Source of the DNA: an uncultured Pseudoflavonifractor sp.
GTDB lineage: Bacteria > Bacillota > Clostridia > Oscillospirales > Oscillospiraceae
Length of the DNA stretch: 15,073 bases
Reading direction: 5' to 3'
NCBI GenBank assembly: GCA_947383685.1
Contig: CANDEE010000041.1
Span: 1-15,073 of the forward strand
Shown here: positions 6,702 to 13,348 of the stretch, piece by piece
Position numbering within the stretch: position 1 is the stretch's first letter
Layout: each line of letters starts with the position of its first letter
Translations under genes and position numbers: made by a program
The notes under the pieces: model-generated
The model's database searches: none
The model's input: the letters and a program-made list of their open reading frames with translations, nothing else
What the model was told of the DNA's origin: nothing

Positions 6702-7389
6702 GGGACGGCCCCTCCGGGTCCTGGTAGTGGAGGACGAGCCTGTGCTGGGCCGGCTTAGCGTCCGGCTGCTGAGTGAGCTGGGCGGTATGGAGACGACCTT
6801 GGCGGAGGATGGAGAGGAGGGGCTGGAGCTGGCCTGGTCCTGGAAGCCGGACGTAATTTTGCTGGATTTGATCCTGCCCGTTATGAGTGGGGCGGAGCTG
6901 TTGCGGCAATACCGGCAAAAGGGCGGAAAGGCCAAGGTTCTGGTTGTCACCGGAGGGGACTTGGAAAGGGTCAAAGGTGCCGTTTTTGCCCTGGGGGCCG
7001 ATAAAATTGTGGGAAAGCCGGTCCGCTGGGGAACAGTAATAGAATGGATTCAACTGCTGGCGGGAGGGCTGGAAGAACAGTGCCGGACCATGTTGGAACG
7101 GCTGGGAGCCGGTGCCGGGAGCAAGGGCTTTGAACAGGCGGCGGAATGCGCCGCCCTGCTGGGGAAAAAGGAGTGCGCCCTTTTAAAAGAGGTCTATGTG
7201 GAGGTGGCCCGGCGGCAAAAGAGTACGCCCGGCAGCGTCTCCAAAAACATCGAGCGGCTGGCAAGGGAGATTCACCAGATAGGAAACCCCTTTTACCAAG
7301 GCCTGACCGGACGAAAGAAATCGGACCTCCATCTCACCAACCGGGAATTTTTGGACTTGCTCTCTCAAGCCGCCAGGATTCCCTTGTAA
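6691..7389 (+). CDS. Spo0A-like response regulator, divergent paralogue, 232 aa
   Basis: Residues about 8-124 are a receiver domain with a complete phosphorylation site: acidic E14-D15, phospho-acceptor D59 in VILLDLILP, T87 in LVVTGG and K109 in IVGKP. Residues about 145-232 align by eye with the Spo0A C-terminal DNA-binding domain: LLKEVYVEVARRQKSTPGSV parallels the region before the Spo0A recognition helix, and LTNREFLDLLSQAARI parallels the family's PTNSEFIAMVADKLRL-type end. The recognition helix (SVSKNIERLAREIH) differs from Spo0A (RVERAIRHAIEVAW), so other DNA targets are likely. This is probably not the master Spo0A, which is usually about 260 residues. It overlaps the XRE gene by 11 nt and precedes the Ca2+ ATPase by 54 bp. 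No partner kinase is in the window. Confidence 0.85.
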   Translation: MRGKGRPLRVLVVEDEPVLGRLSVRLLSELGGMETTLAEDGEEGLELAWSWKPDVILLDLILPVMSGAELLRQYRQKGGKAKVLVVTGGDLERVKGAVFALGADKIVGKPVRWGTVIEWIQLLAGGLEEQCRTMLERLGAGAGSKGFEQAAECAALLGKKECALLKEVYVEVARRQKSTPGSVSKNIERLAREIHQIGNPFYQGLTGRKKSDLHLTNREFLDLLSQAARIPL

Positions 7390-7413
7390 TCGGACAGGCC
7401 GGTTGGCTATCAT
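7384..7413 (+). promoter_or_regulatory. Possible promoter of the Ca2+ ATPase gene
   Basis: TTGTAA (7384-7389), overlapping the stop of the response regulator gene, is followed after 18 bp by TATCAT (7408-7413). It is moderately good by consensus. The left arm of the inverted repeat at 7410-7447 overlaps the -10. Alternatively the pump is cotranscribed with the regulators. Confidence 0.4.
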
Positions 7414-7447
7414 AGGCTTATTTCAAGGAAGGGACGGAAGCCTATGA
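7410..7447 (+). repeat. 10-bp perfect inverted repeat enclosing the ATPase ribosome binding site and start codon
   Basis: TCATAGGCTT (7410-7419) and AAGCCTATGA (7438-7447) are perfect reverse complements with an 18-nt centre. The right arm contains the ATPase start codon (7444-7446); the centre contains the ribosome binding site AAGGAAGGGA (7425-7434); the left arm overlaps a possible -10. It can be a DNA operator or, in RNA, a hairpin that hides the start codon. Confidence 0.7.
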
Positions 7448-10032
7448 GCGCATGGCACGAGAAAAGTATAGCCGGGACCCTGGAGGAGCTGGGGAGCGAC
7501 CGCCGCCGGGGGCTGACGGCGGAGGCGGCGGCGGAGCGGCTGAAAAAATACGGTCCCAACCGCCTGGAGGGAAAACCGCCCCGGCCTATGTTCCTGCGGC
7601 TTTTGGACCAGATGAAGGACCCCATGATACTTATTTTGCTGGCGGCGGCGGGACTATCCCTCTGGTCCAGCGGGGGAGAGGATTGGCTGGACAGCGCAAT
7701 TATCTTACTAATTGTGGTGGTAAACGCCGTGATCTCCATTTCCCAGGAAAACAACGCCCAGCGGGCGCTGGAGGCCTTGCGAAAGCTGTCCGCACCCCAG
7801 GCCCGTGTGGTCCGGGACGGAAAGGAACAGAAAATGGAGGCCGCGTTGGTGGTCCCCGGCGACTTGGTGCGTCTGGAAGCGGGGGACCTGGTTCCTGCCG
7901 ACGGGCGGCTTTTGGAGGCGGCGGGGCTGAAGGCGGACGAAAGCGCCATGACAGGGGAGTCGGTGCCTGTAGAAAAAGCCGCCGGAGAGGGCTTGCCCCC
8001 GGAGACAGCCCTTGGGGACCGAAAAAACATGGTGGTAGGTTCCACCATTATTACCGCGGGCCGGGCCACCGCCGTTATTACCGCCACGGGAATGGACAGC
8101 GAGGTGGGAAAGGTAGCGGGGCTTCTGCTGGAGCAGGAGGAGGCCGAGACCCCCTTGCAGCGGCGAATGGGGGAGATTTCCAAAACCCTGTCCTTTGTGT
8201 GCCTTTGCGTCTGCGCCGTCATGTTTGGGGTAGGACTTTTGCAGGGCCGGGGGATGCTGGATATGTTTATGACCGCCGTCTCTCTGGCGGTGGCGGCGAT
8301 CCCGGAGGGCTTGCCCGCCATTGTGACCATTGTACTGGCTTTGGGGGTCCAGCGGATGGCAAAGCGGGGGGCCATTGTAAAAAAACTGCCCGCAGTGGAG
8401 ACCCTGGGCTGCGCCGGGGTGGTGTGCTCGGACAAGACCGGGACGCTGACTCAAAACAAAATGACCGTGCGGCAGGTGTGGACTCCGGCGGGAGGAGACA
8501 GGACGGCCCTGCTCAGCGCGGCAGCCCTGTGCAGCGATGCGGTTTTAAGCGGAGATAAGGCTCTGGGGGACCCCACCGAGGCGGCCTTGGTAGAGGCGGC
8601 CCGGATGGAGGGCTTGGACAAGAATGTACTGGAACGGGAGACCCCCCGGCGGGGGGAGGTGCCCTTTGATTCCGACCGGAAACGGATGACCACCATTCAT
8701 GCGCTGCCTCAGGGGGGTTACCGGGTATGCGTCAAGGGAGCGCCCGATGTGTTGTTGGCCCGGTGCAAGGTGGGGGAGAGCGAAAAAAAGGCGGCCCTCG
8801 CCGCCAATGACAAAATGGCGGGGGAGGCCCTCCGGGTGATTGGCGTGGCGGAAGGGCACCTTGACAGGCTGCCGGGGACCCTGACTCCGGAAACGCTGGA
8901 AAAGGGCCTGACCTTTCTGGGATTGATGGGTATGATGGACCCGCCCAGGACTGAGGCGAAGGAGGCCGTGGCCCAATGCCGGGGGGCGGGAATCCGCCCG
9001 GTAATGATCACCGGAGACCATAAGCTCACCGCTGTGGCGGTGGCGCGGGAGTTGGGCATTTACCGGGAGGGAGACCTTGCCATTACGGGAGCGGAGCTGG
9101 ATTTTATGCCTCAGGAGCTGCTGGACCAGGATGTGGAGAAGTTCTCCGTCTATGCCCGGGTGTCCCCGGAGCACAAGACCCGCATCGTCAACGCCTGGCG
9201 GAAAAAGGGGAAGATCGTGGCAATGACGGGGGACGGGGTCAATGACGCACCCGCCCTGAAGGCGGCTCATATCGGCTGCGCCATGGGCATTACGGGCACC
9301 GATGTGGCAAAGGAAGCGGCCCACATGATACTGACCGACGACAATTTTGCTACTATCGTCTCGGCGGTGGCGGAGGGTCGGGGCATCTACGCCAATATCC
9401 GCAAGGCCATTCACTACTTACTTTCCTGTAATATCGGGGAAATTTTAACTATTTTTCTGGCCACCGTCCTGGGCTTCCACCAAATGCCCCTCATGCCGGT
9501 GCAGCTTTTGTGGCTGAATCTGGTCACCGACTCCCTGCCGGCTCTGGCCCTGGGGGTGGAGCCGGTGGAGGAGGGGACCATGGAGGAAAAGCCCCGGGAC
9601 GCGAGGGAGAGCCTGTTTACCCGGAAATTTTCCCTCCGGCTCTGCTGGCAGGGGGCCATGGTGGGACTTCTTACGCTGGGGGCCTATTTTCTGGGGGAGT
9701 ATGTGCTCTCCGATCCCGGGGAGGCCTATCAGGCCGCCAACACCATGGCCTTTGCCACCCTGACCCTGTGCCAGCTCTTTCATGCCTTTGATGTGCGCAG
9801 TGAGGAGCACTCCCTGTTCCATATTGGGATTTTCAGCAACCCGGCCATGAACAAGGCCTTTTTGGTGGGTTTGGGAATGCAGCTTGCGGTGCTGTGCCTG
9901 CCGCCCCTGCAAAGGATATTCCAAACCGTGCCGTTGAACCCGGTGGAATGGACGGTGGTCCTTTTGCTGGCGGTTACACCGGTCATAGTGTGCGAGGCGG
10001 GAAAAGCTTTGGCGCGGAGAAAACGTTTCTGA
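7444..10032 (+). CDS. P2-type calcium-transporting ATPase (SERCA/PMCA-like), 862 aa
   Basis: A membrane pump that probably exports Ca2+ using ATP. Motifs in order: actuator-domain TGES (170-173), M4 AAIPEGLP (284-291, E288), phosphorylation motif DKTGT with D330, KGAP nucleotide-binding loop (431-434), ITGD (522-525) and hinge TGDGVND (595-601). Ca2+ ligands comparable to SERCA are present: E288 in M4, N663 and E666 in M5 (SCNIGE), and N692, T695 and D696 in M6 (NLVTDSLP). This supports Ca2+ rather than Na+/K+ transport, although Mn2+ cannot be excluded. Length is normal for bacterial members. Ten transmembrane helices are expected. It follows the XRE/Spo0A-like pair in the same direction. 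Its start codon is in the inverted repeat at 7410-7447. Confidence 0.95.
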   Translation: MSAWHEKSIAGTLEELGSDRRRGLTAEAAAERLKKYGPNRLEGKPPRPMFLRLLDQMKDPMILILLAAAGLSLWSSGGEDWLDSAIILLIVVVNAVISISQENNAQRALEALRKLSAPQARVVRDGKEQKMEAALVVPGDLVRLEAGDLVPADGRLLEAAGLKADESAMTGESVPVEKAAGEGLPPETALGDRKNMVVGSTIITAGRATAVITATGMDSEVGKVAGLLLEQEEAETPLQRRMGEISKTLSFVCLCVCAVMFGVGLLQGRGMLDMFMTAVSLAVAAIPEGLPAIVTIVLALGVQRMAKRGAIVKKLPAVETLGCAGVVCSDKTGTLTQNKMTVRQVWTPAGGDRTALLSAAALCSDAVLSGDKALGDPTEAALVEAARMEGLDKNVLERETPRRGEVPFDSDRKRMTTIHALPQGGYRVCVKGAPDVLLARCKVGESEKKAALAANDKMAGEALRVIGVAEGHLDRLPGTLTPETLEKGLTFLGLMGMMDPPRTEAKEAVAQCRGAGIRPVMITGDHKLTAVAVARELGIYREGDLAITGAELDFMPQELLDQDVEKFSVYARVSPEHKTRIVNAWRKKGKIVAMTGDGVNDAPALKAAHIGCAMGITGTDVAKEAAHMILTDDNFATIVSAVAEGRGIYANIRKAIHYLLSCNIGEILTIFLATVLGFHQMPLMPVQLLWLNLVTDSLPALALGVEPVEEGTMEEKPRDARESLFTRKFSLRLCWQGAMVGLLTLGAYFLGEYVLSDPGEAYQAANTMAFATLTLCQLFHAFDVRSEEHSLFHIGIFSNPAMNKAFLVGLGMQLAVLCLPPLQRIFQTVPLNPVEWTVVLLLAVTPVIVCEAGKALARRKRF

Positions 10033-10035
10033 CGA

Positions 10036-10071
10036 AAAAAGAAGGACGGCCCAATGGCCGTCCTTCTTTTT
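10036..10071. terminator. Shared bidirectional terminator between the Ca2+ ATPase and CofE-like genes
   Basis: A perfect 16-bp stem (10036-10051 with 10056-10071) closes the loop CAAT, with A5 on one side and T5 on the other. It follows the ATPase stop by 3 bp. Its right arm touches the stop codon of the convergent minus-strand gene (complement of 10070-10072), so one element ends both transcripts. Confidence 0.9.
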
Positions 10072-10774
10072 ATTCCTGTACCTCCCGAATGAGAACAAAG
10101 GGGGTGAGCTGCCGGTCCTGACCTGCCGGGTTATCCCGGATAAGGTCCAGCAGACCCTCCTTGGACCAGCCCTGGAGCTGCCCGCCCTTGCCCAGCAGCT
10201 CCACGTTCAAATCGTTGGCGTCCACAATCATCATGACTACGCCTGTTTTTGCAAAGACCTCGTCGCAGACCTTTTCGGGGTGGCTGGGCACCCGGACCCC
10301 CATGTGCTCATATTCCGGGATGTCCTCTCCATAAAAACCGTCCAGCCCGGTGACCTCCTCGCCCAGCATATCGTAAAAGACGCCGCGCTTGCCAAAGACC
10401 TTGCCGACCCCGGCGCAGATGGCGGCCCACAAGACCTTGGGAAGACCGCAGACATTGATGGCGAACTGCATCTTCACGGGCAGCCCCATGCCGGGACCCG
10501 CGGAGGTCTGGTGAACGAACCGGCTGAGGACCTTGGCCCAGAAGCCGGGCTTGCATTCGTCCTCGGTGACAATGCGGCCCTGGCACAGGGCGATGACCTT
10601 CTCGCTGGAGGAGAGGATGTCCCCCGGTTGATAGACCGGCTTCACATATTTCTCAATAAGGTCAATATAGCTTTCCCCCACCTGCACAAAGTGGGTGGTG
10701 ATGGCGTGACGGGCATATTTTTTGCCCCCGGCCTCAATGACCACATTTTTTCCTTCGTTGGCGTAAAAGTCCAT
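10070..10774 (-). CDS. CofE family (F420-0:gamma-glutamyl ligase-like) protein, 234 aa
   Basis: The sequence follows the CofE-like amino-acid ligase family: PGDILSSSEKVIALCQGRIV (50-69), a central AINVCGLPKVLWAAICAGVG stretch (105-124), and GVVMMIVDANDLNVELLGKG (178-197). CofE adds glutamate to coenzyme F420 in actinobacteria and archaea. No F420 genes are visible here, and my expectation is that this lineage does not make F420, so the true substrate is probably another acid or peptide-like acceptor. I chose ATG 10774 because AAAGGAG lies 9 nt upstream; the longer frame to 10918 would add 48 residues with no family resemblance and cross the gene's promoter. It is divergent from the gerA operon and convergent with the Ca2+ ATPase. 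Confidence 0.8.
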   Translation of the reverse strand: MDFYANEGKNVVIEAGGKKYARHAITTHFVQVGESYIDLIEKYVKPVYQPGDILSSSEKVIALCQGRIVTEDECKPGFWAKVLSRFVHQTSAGPGMGLPVKMQFAINVCGLPKVLWAAICAGVGKVFGKRGVFYDMLGEEVTGLDGFYGEDIPEYEHMGVRVPSHPEKVCDEVFAKTGVVMMIVDANDLNVELLGKGGQLQGWSKEGLLDLIRDNPAGQDRQLTPFVLIREVQE

Positions 10775-10808
10775 GAAAAAGAACTCCTTTTTCCTCGGTT
10801 GTTTCCCT

Positions 10809-10837
10809 ATTATAACCACTTGACCGCCAAGACGCAA
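10809..10837 (-). promoter_or_regulatory. Sigma-A promoter of the CofE-like gene
   Basis: On the minus strand, TTGCGT (10832-10837), a 17-bp spacer and a perfect TATAAT (10809-10814) lie 35 bp upstream of the start codon at 10774. This also argues against the longer reading frame beginning at 10918. Confidence 0.7.
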
Positions 10838-10846
10838 CCCGGTATT

Positions 10847-10876
10847 GCATAAAATTTTCCGCACAGGGGGACACTG
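10847..10876 (+). promoter_or_regulatory. Candidate forespore sigma (sigma-F-like) promoter of the gerA operon
   Basis: GCATA (10847-10851) is followed after 15 bp by GGGGACACTG (10867-10876). This fits the Bacillus sigma-F consensus as I recall it (GYATA, then GGnnAnAHTR). No convincing sigma-A promoter is seen on this strand in the gap. The start site would be near 10883, giving a very short leader before the AGGAGGGG site at 10886-10893. Sigma-G, the usual gerA factor in Bacillus, has the same -35 but a different -10. Confidence 0.45.
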
Positions 10877-10898
10877 GGGAAGAATAGGAGGGGAACCA

Positions 10899-12419
10899 AT
10901 GGACTTTTTGGGACGCAAACCCCAGCCTGACCCACCCCATCCCCGAAAGGAGCCCCGGCTGGAGGGGAGCCTGACGGCGGAAAACCTGGCCCGGGTCTTT
11001 GAAAATTGTGTAGACTACAACCGGCGGAGCATTGCCGTTGGCGGTAACGAGGCTCTGCGGGTGGAGCTTATTTTTATTGCCGGAATGGTACGGATGGAGC
11101 GGGTCAGCGACTATGTGCTCCGTCCTTTGGCCCAGGATGAGAAATTGGGGGAGCTGGGGGAGGCGGTGGCCTGGGAGAGAATGCGCTCCGGGGCGTTATA
11201 CAGCCTGTCGGTCACTGAGCGGACCACGCTGGACCAGGCGGTCATGGACCTGATTGACGGCAACTGCCTGCTGCTTTTTCCTGGGAAGGAACGGGCGCTG
11301 TCCTTTAATACAGGCACCGAGGAAAAGCGGGGCATCGGGGACCCGGAGAACGAGGTGTCGGTCAAAGGCCCCCGGGATTCCTTTGTAGAGAACCTGCGGA
11401 CCAATACCTCTTTGACCCGGCGGCACCTGAAAGCTCCCGAGCTGCGGATCGAGGAGCAAATTGTGGGCCGCCAGTCCCTGACTCCGGTGGACATCCTTTG
11501 GATAGAGGGCATTGCGGACCCGCAAACGGTAAAGGAATTAAAAGAGCGGGTGGAAAATATCGATATTGACGCCCTCCTCGCCACTGGGAACCTGGAGGAG
11601 TATATTGTAGATGAGCTGGATACCGCCTTTCCCATGCTCCAGTATACCGAGCGGCCCGACCGGTTCTGCTACGGCCTTTGCCAGGGGCGGGTGGGGGTGC
11701 TTATTGAGGGTATCCCCCTGGGATACCTGGCCCCGGCGGTGCTGGGGGATTTTCTGCGCTCACCCCAGGATCGCTCGGAAAACTGGCTGGTGGCCTCGTC
11801 CCTGACGGTGCTGCGGTGGCTGTGCCTGCTGTTGACGCTGTACTTGCCGGGAATCTATGTGGCTATGGTAAATTTCCACCCGGAGATCATTCCCACCCGG
11901 CTGGCTCTCTCCATTATGGCGGCCCGGAGGGACGTGCCCTTTTCGGCCCTTTTTGAGACCTTGCTTTTGCTGGTTGCCTTTGAGGTCTTGCAGGAGGCGG
12001 GCCTTCGCCTGCCTCAATCCATTGGCCAGACGGTGTCCATCCTGGGCGGCCTGGTGGTAGGCTCGGCGGCGGTGGAGGCCCGGCTCATCTCGCCGGCGGT
12101 ACTGGTGGTGGTGGCTGTGGCCGGCATTGCCGGATACACCATGCCCTCCCAGGACTTGGGGGCGGCTTTGCGGGTGTGGCGTTTTTTGCTCTCGGTGCTG
12201 GGGGGCGTGGCGGGACTTTTCGGCGCGGTGGTGGTGGGGACGACCCTGCTGGTGGGGCATTTGGCGGGGCTGGAGAGCTTCGGCGTGGCGTATCTTACCC
12301 CCTTTGCCGCCAACGCCGGGGAACGGGTGGGGGAGCACGCGGCCCTGCGGCAGCCCCTTCCGGAGGATAAGCTGCGGCCCGGATATTTGAATACGGGGAA
12401 TCGGAGGAAGCAAAAATGA
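10899..12419 (+). CDS. gerAA: Spore germination receptor subunit A (GerA family), 506 aa
   Basis: The A subunit of a nutrient germinant receptor in the spore inner membrane. Residues 1-295 are the soluble N-terminal domain with family segments GPRDSFVENLRTNTSLTRR (157-175) and LWIEGIADPQTVKELKERV (200-218). Residues 300-465 hold the membrane domain: a hydrophobic segment ending YLPGIYVAM, DVPFSALFETLLLLVAFEVL (345-364) and REAG-like QEAGLRLPQSIGQTVSILGG (365-384), GSAAVEARLISPA (388-400). Start ATG 10899 has AGGAGGGG 5 nt upstream; the frame opens at 10845 without such a site. It heads a three-gene operon with a 4-nt overlap to the C subunit. Germinant specificity cannot be read from sequence. 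Confidence 0.95.
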   Translation: MDFLGRKPQPDPPHPRKEPRLEGSLTAENLARVFENCVDYNRRSIAVGGNEALRVELIFIAGMVRMERVSDYVLRPLAQDEKLGELGEAVAWERMRSGALYSLSVTERTTLDQAVMDLIDGNCLLLFPGKERALSFNTGTEEKRGIGDPENEVSVKGPRDSFVENLRTNTSLTRRHLKAPELRIEEQIVGRQSLTPVDILWIEGIADPQTVKELKERVENIDIDALLATGNLEEYIVDELDTAFPMLQYTERPDRFCYGLCQGRVGVLIEGIPLGYLAPAVLGDFLRSPQDRSENWLVASSLTVLRWLCLLLTLYLPGIYVAMVNFHPEIIPTRLALSIMAARRDVPFSALFETLLLLVAFEVLQEAGLRLPQSIGQTVSILGGLVVGSAAVEARLISPAVLVVVAVAGIAGYTMPSQDLGAALRVWRFLLSVLGGVAGLFGAVVVGTTLLVGHLAGLESFGVAYLTPFAANAGERVGEHAALRQPLPEDKLRPGYLNTGNRRKQK

Positions 12420-13348
12420 AGGGCGGAAAGTGGGCGCTGCTGCTGACTCTTTTGCTGGCGGCGAGAGGGGCGGGCCTTTTGCCCCAAAGCAGGGAGCCGG
12501 AGGAGAGGACTTTGGTTTCTGCCCTGGCAGTGGATGGGGGCGAGGAGACCAAAGTCACCGCCGTTACCGGGGTCCGGATTTCGGAGGATGAGGAGCCGGA
12601 GGTGCTGACAGGGACCGGGGATAGCCTGGCGGCGGCTTGCCGAAAACTGCGGGGCGGCTCGTCCCGGCGGGCCTATCTGGGACAGACGGAGCAGCTTTTG
12701 CTGGGAGAAGGCCAGGATGTGGAGACGGCCCTGGATTTTGTGGTCACAGACAGGGAGCTGCGGTTAGATACCTTATTATATATGGTAAAGGGCGGCGCGG
12801 GGGAGCCATTGGAGGCCTCGGCGGAGCTGGTGGCAAGGGAGACGGGAGGAAAGGACCCCCGGGGCCGGACCATCGGGGAAATTCTGCCCCGGCTGTCGGA
12901 GGGAGAGTATACCCTGGCCCCCGCTTTGGAACCGGGGGAAGAAGGAAAGCTGAAGCCGGCGGGCTGGGCGGTTCTTGGTCCCGGCGGGTTGGCGGGATAT
13001 TTGGAAGGAGATGCCGCTCTGGGGGCCGATCTTTTGACGGGAGTAGGCAGGGGGCAGGTGACGACTCTCCCCGGTGGGGCGGCGGAGCTGACCGCCGTCC
13101 AAATCCGGGCGGTGGACGGGACGCTTTTCTGTACGCTTACTGCCCGGACGGCAGAAGGAAGCCCAAGAGAAAAAGACCTGGCAATTTGGGGGCAAAAGGT
13201 CTTGACGGCGGCTTTGGCTTCCGGCTGGGACTGCTGGGGGCTGGAACGAAAGCTGGGAGGACTCCGGCCCGGCGATTGGGAGGTATGGGAAAATTACCCT
13301 GTGGAAAGGCTGGCGGTCAATGTGACAGGAAAGCTGGTGAAACCGTGA
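12416..13348 (+). CDS. gerAC: Spore germination subunit C-like protein (GerAC family) lacking the lipobox cysteine, 310 aa
   Basis: Position in the operon and the segment SREPEERTLVSALAVDGGEE (25-44) identify a GerAC-type subunit, normally a lipoprotein on the outer face of the spore inner membrane. The hydrophobic leader MKGGKWALLLTLLLAARGAG is present, but no Cys occurs at the expected lipobox; the sequence there is RGAGLLPQ. Lipidation is therefore unlikely, and the leader may be an uncleaved anchor or a type I signal. The length is shorter than usual (about 370-400 residues) and the central region is divergent. The reading frame is intact across the leader, so a simple frameshift does not explain the loss. 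The start overlaps the gerAA stop by 4 nt, with GGAGGAAG 5 nt upstream. Confidence 0.8.
   Translation: MKGGKWALLLTLLLAARGAGLLPQSREPEERTLVSALAVDGGEETKVTAVTGVRISEDEEPEVLTGTGDSLAAACRKLRGGSSRRAYLGQTEQLLLGEGQDVETALDFVVTDRELRLDTLLYMVKGGAGEPLEASAELVARETGGKDPRGRTIGEILPRLSEGEYTLAPALEPGEEGKLKPAGWAVLGPGGLAGYLEGDAALGADLLTGVGRGQVTTLPGGAAELTAVQIRAVDGTLFCTLTARTAEGSPREKDLAIWGQKVLTAALASGWDCWGLERKLGGLRPGDWEVWENYPVERLAVNVTGKLVKP

Noticed and set aside
10845..10898. 18-codon N-terminal extension of gerAA.
   Set aside because: The extension overlaps the likely promoter and has no ribosome binding site, whereas ATG 10899 has AGGAGGGG at good spacing.
10775..10918. 48-codon N-terminal extension of the CofE-like protein.
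   Set aside because: It crosses a good promoter for the same gene and overlaps the gerAA start. ATG 10774 has its own AAAGGAG site.
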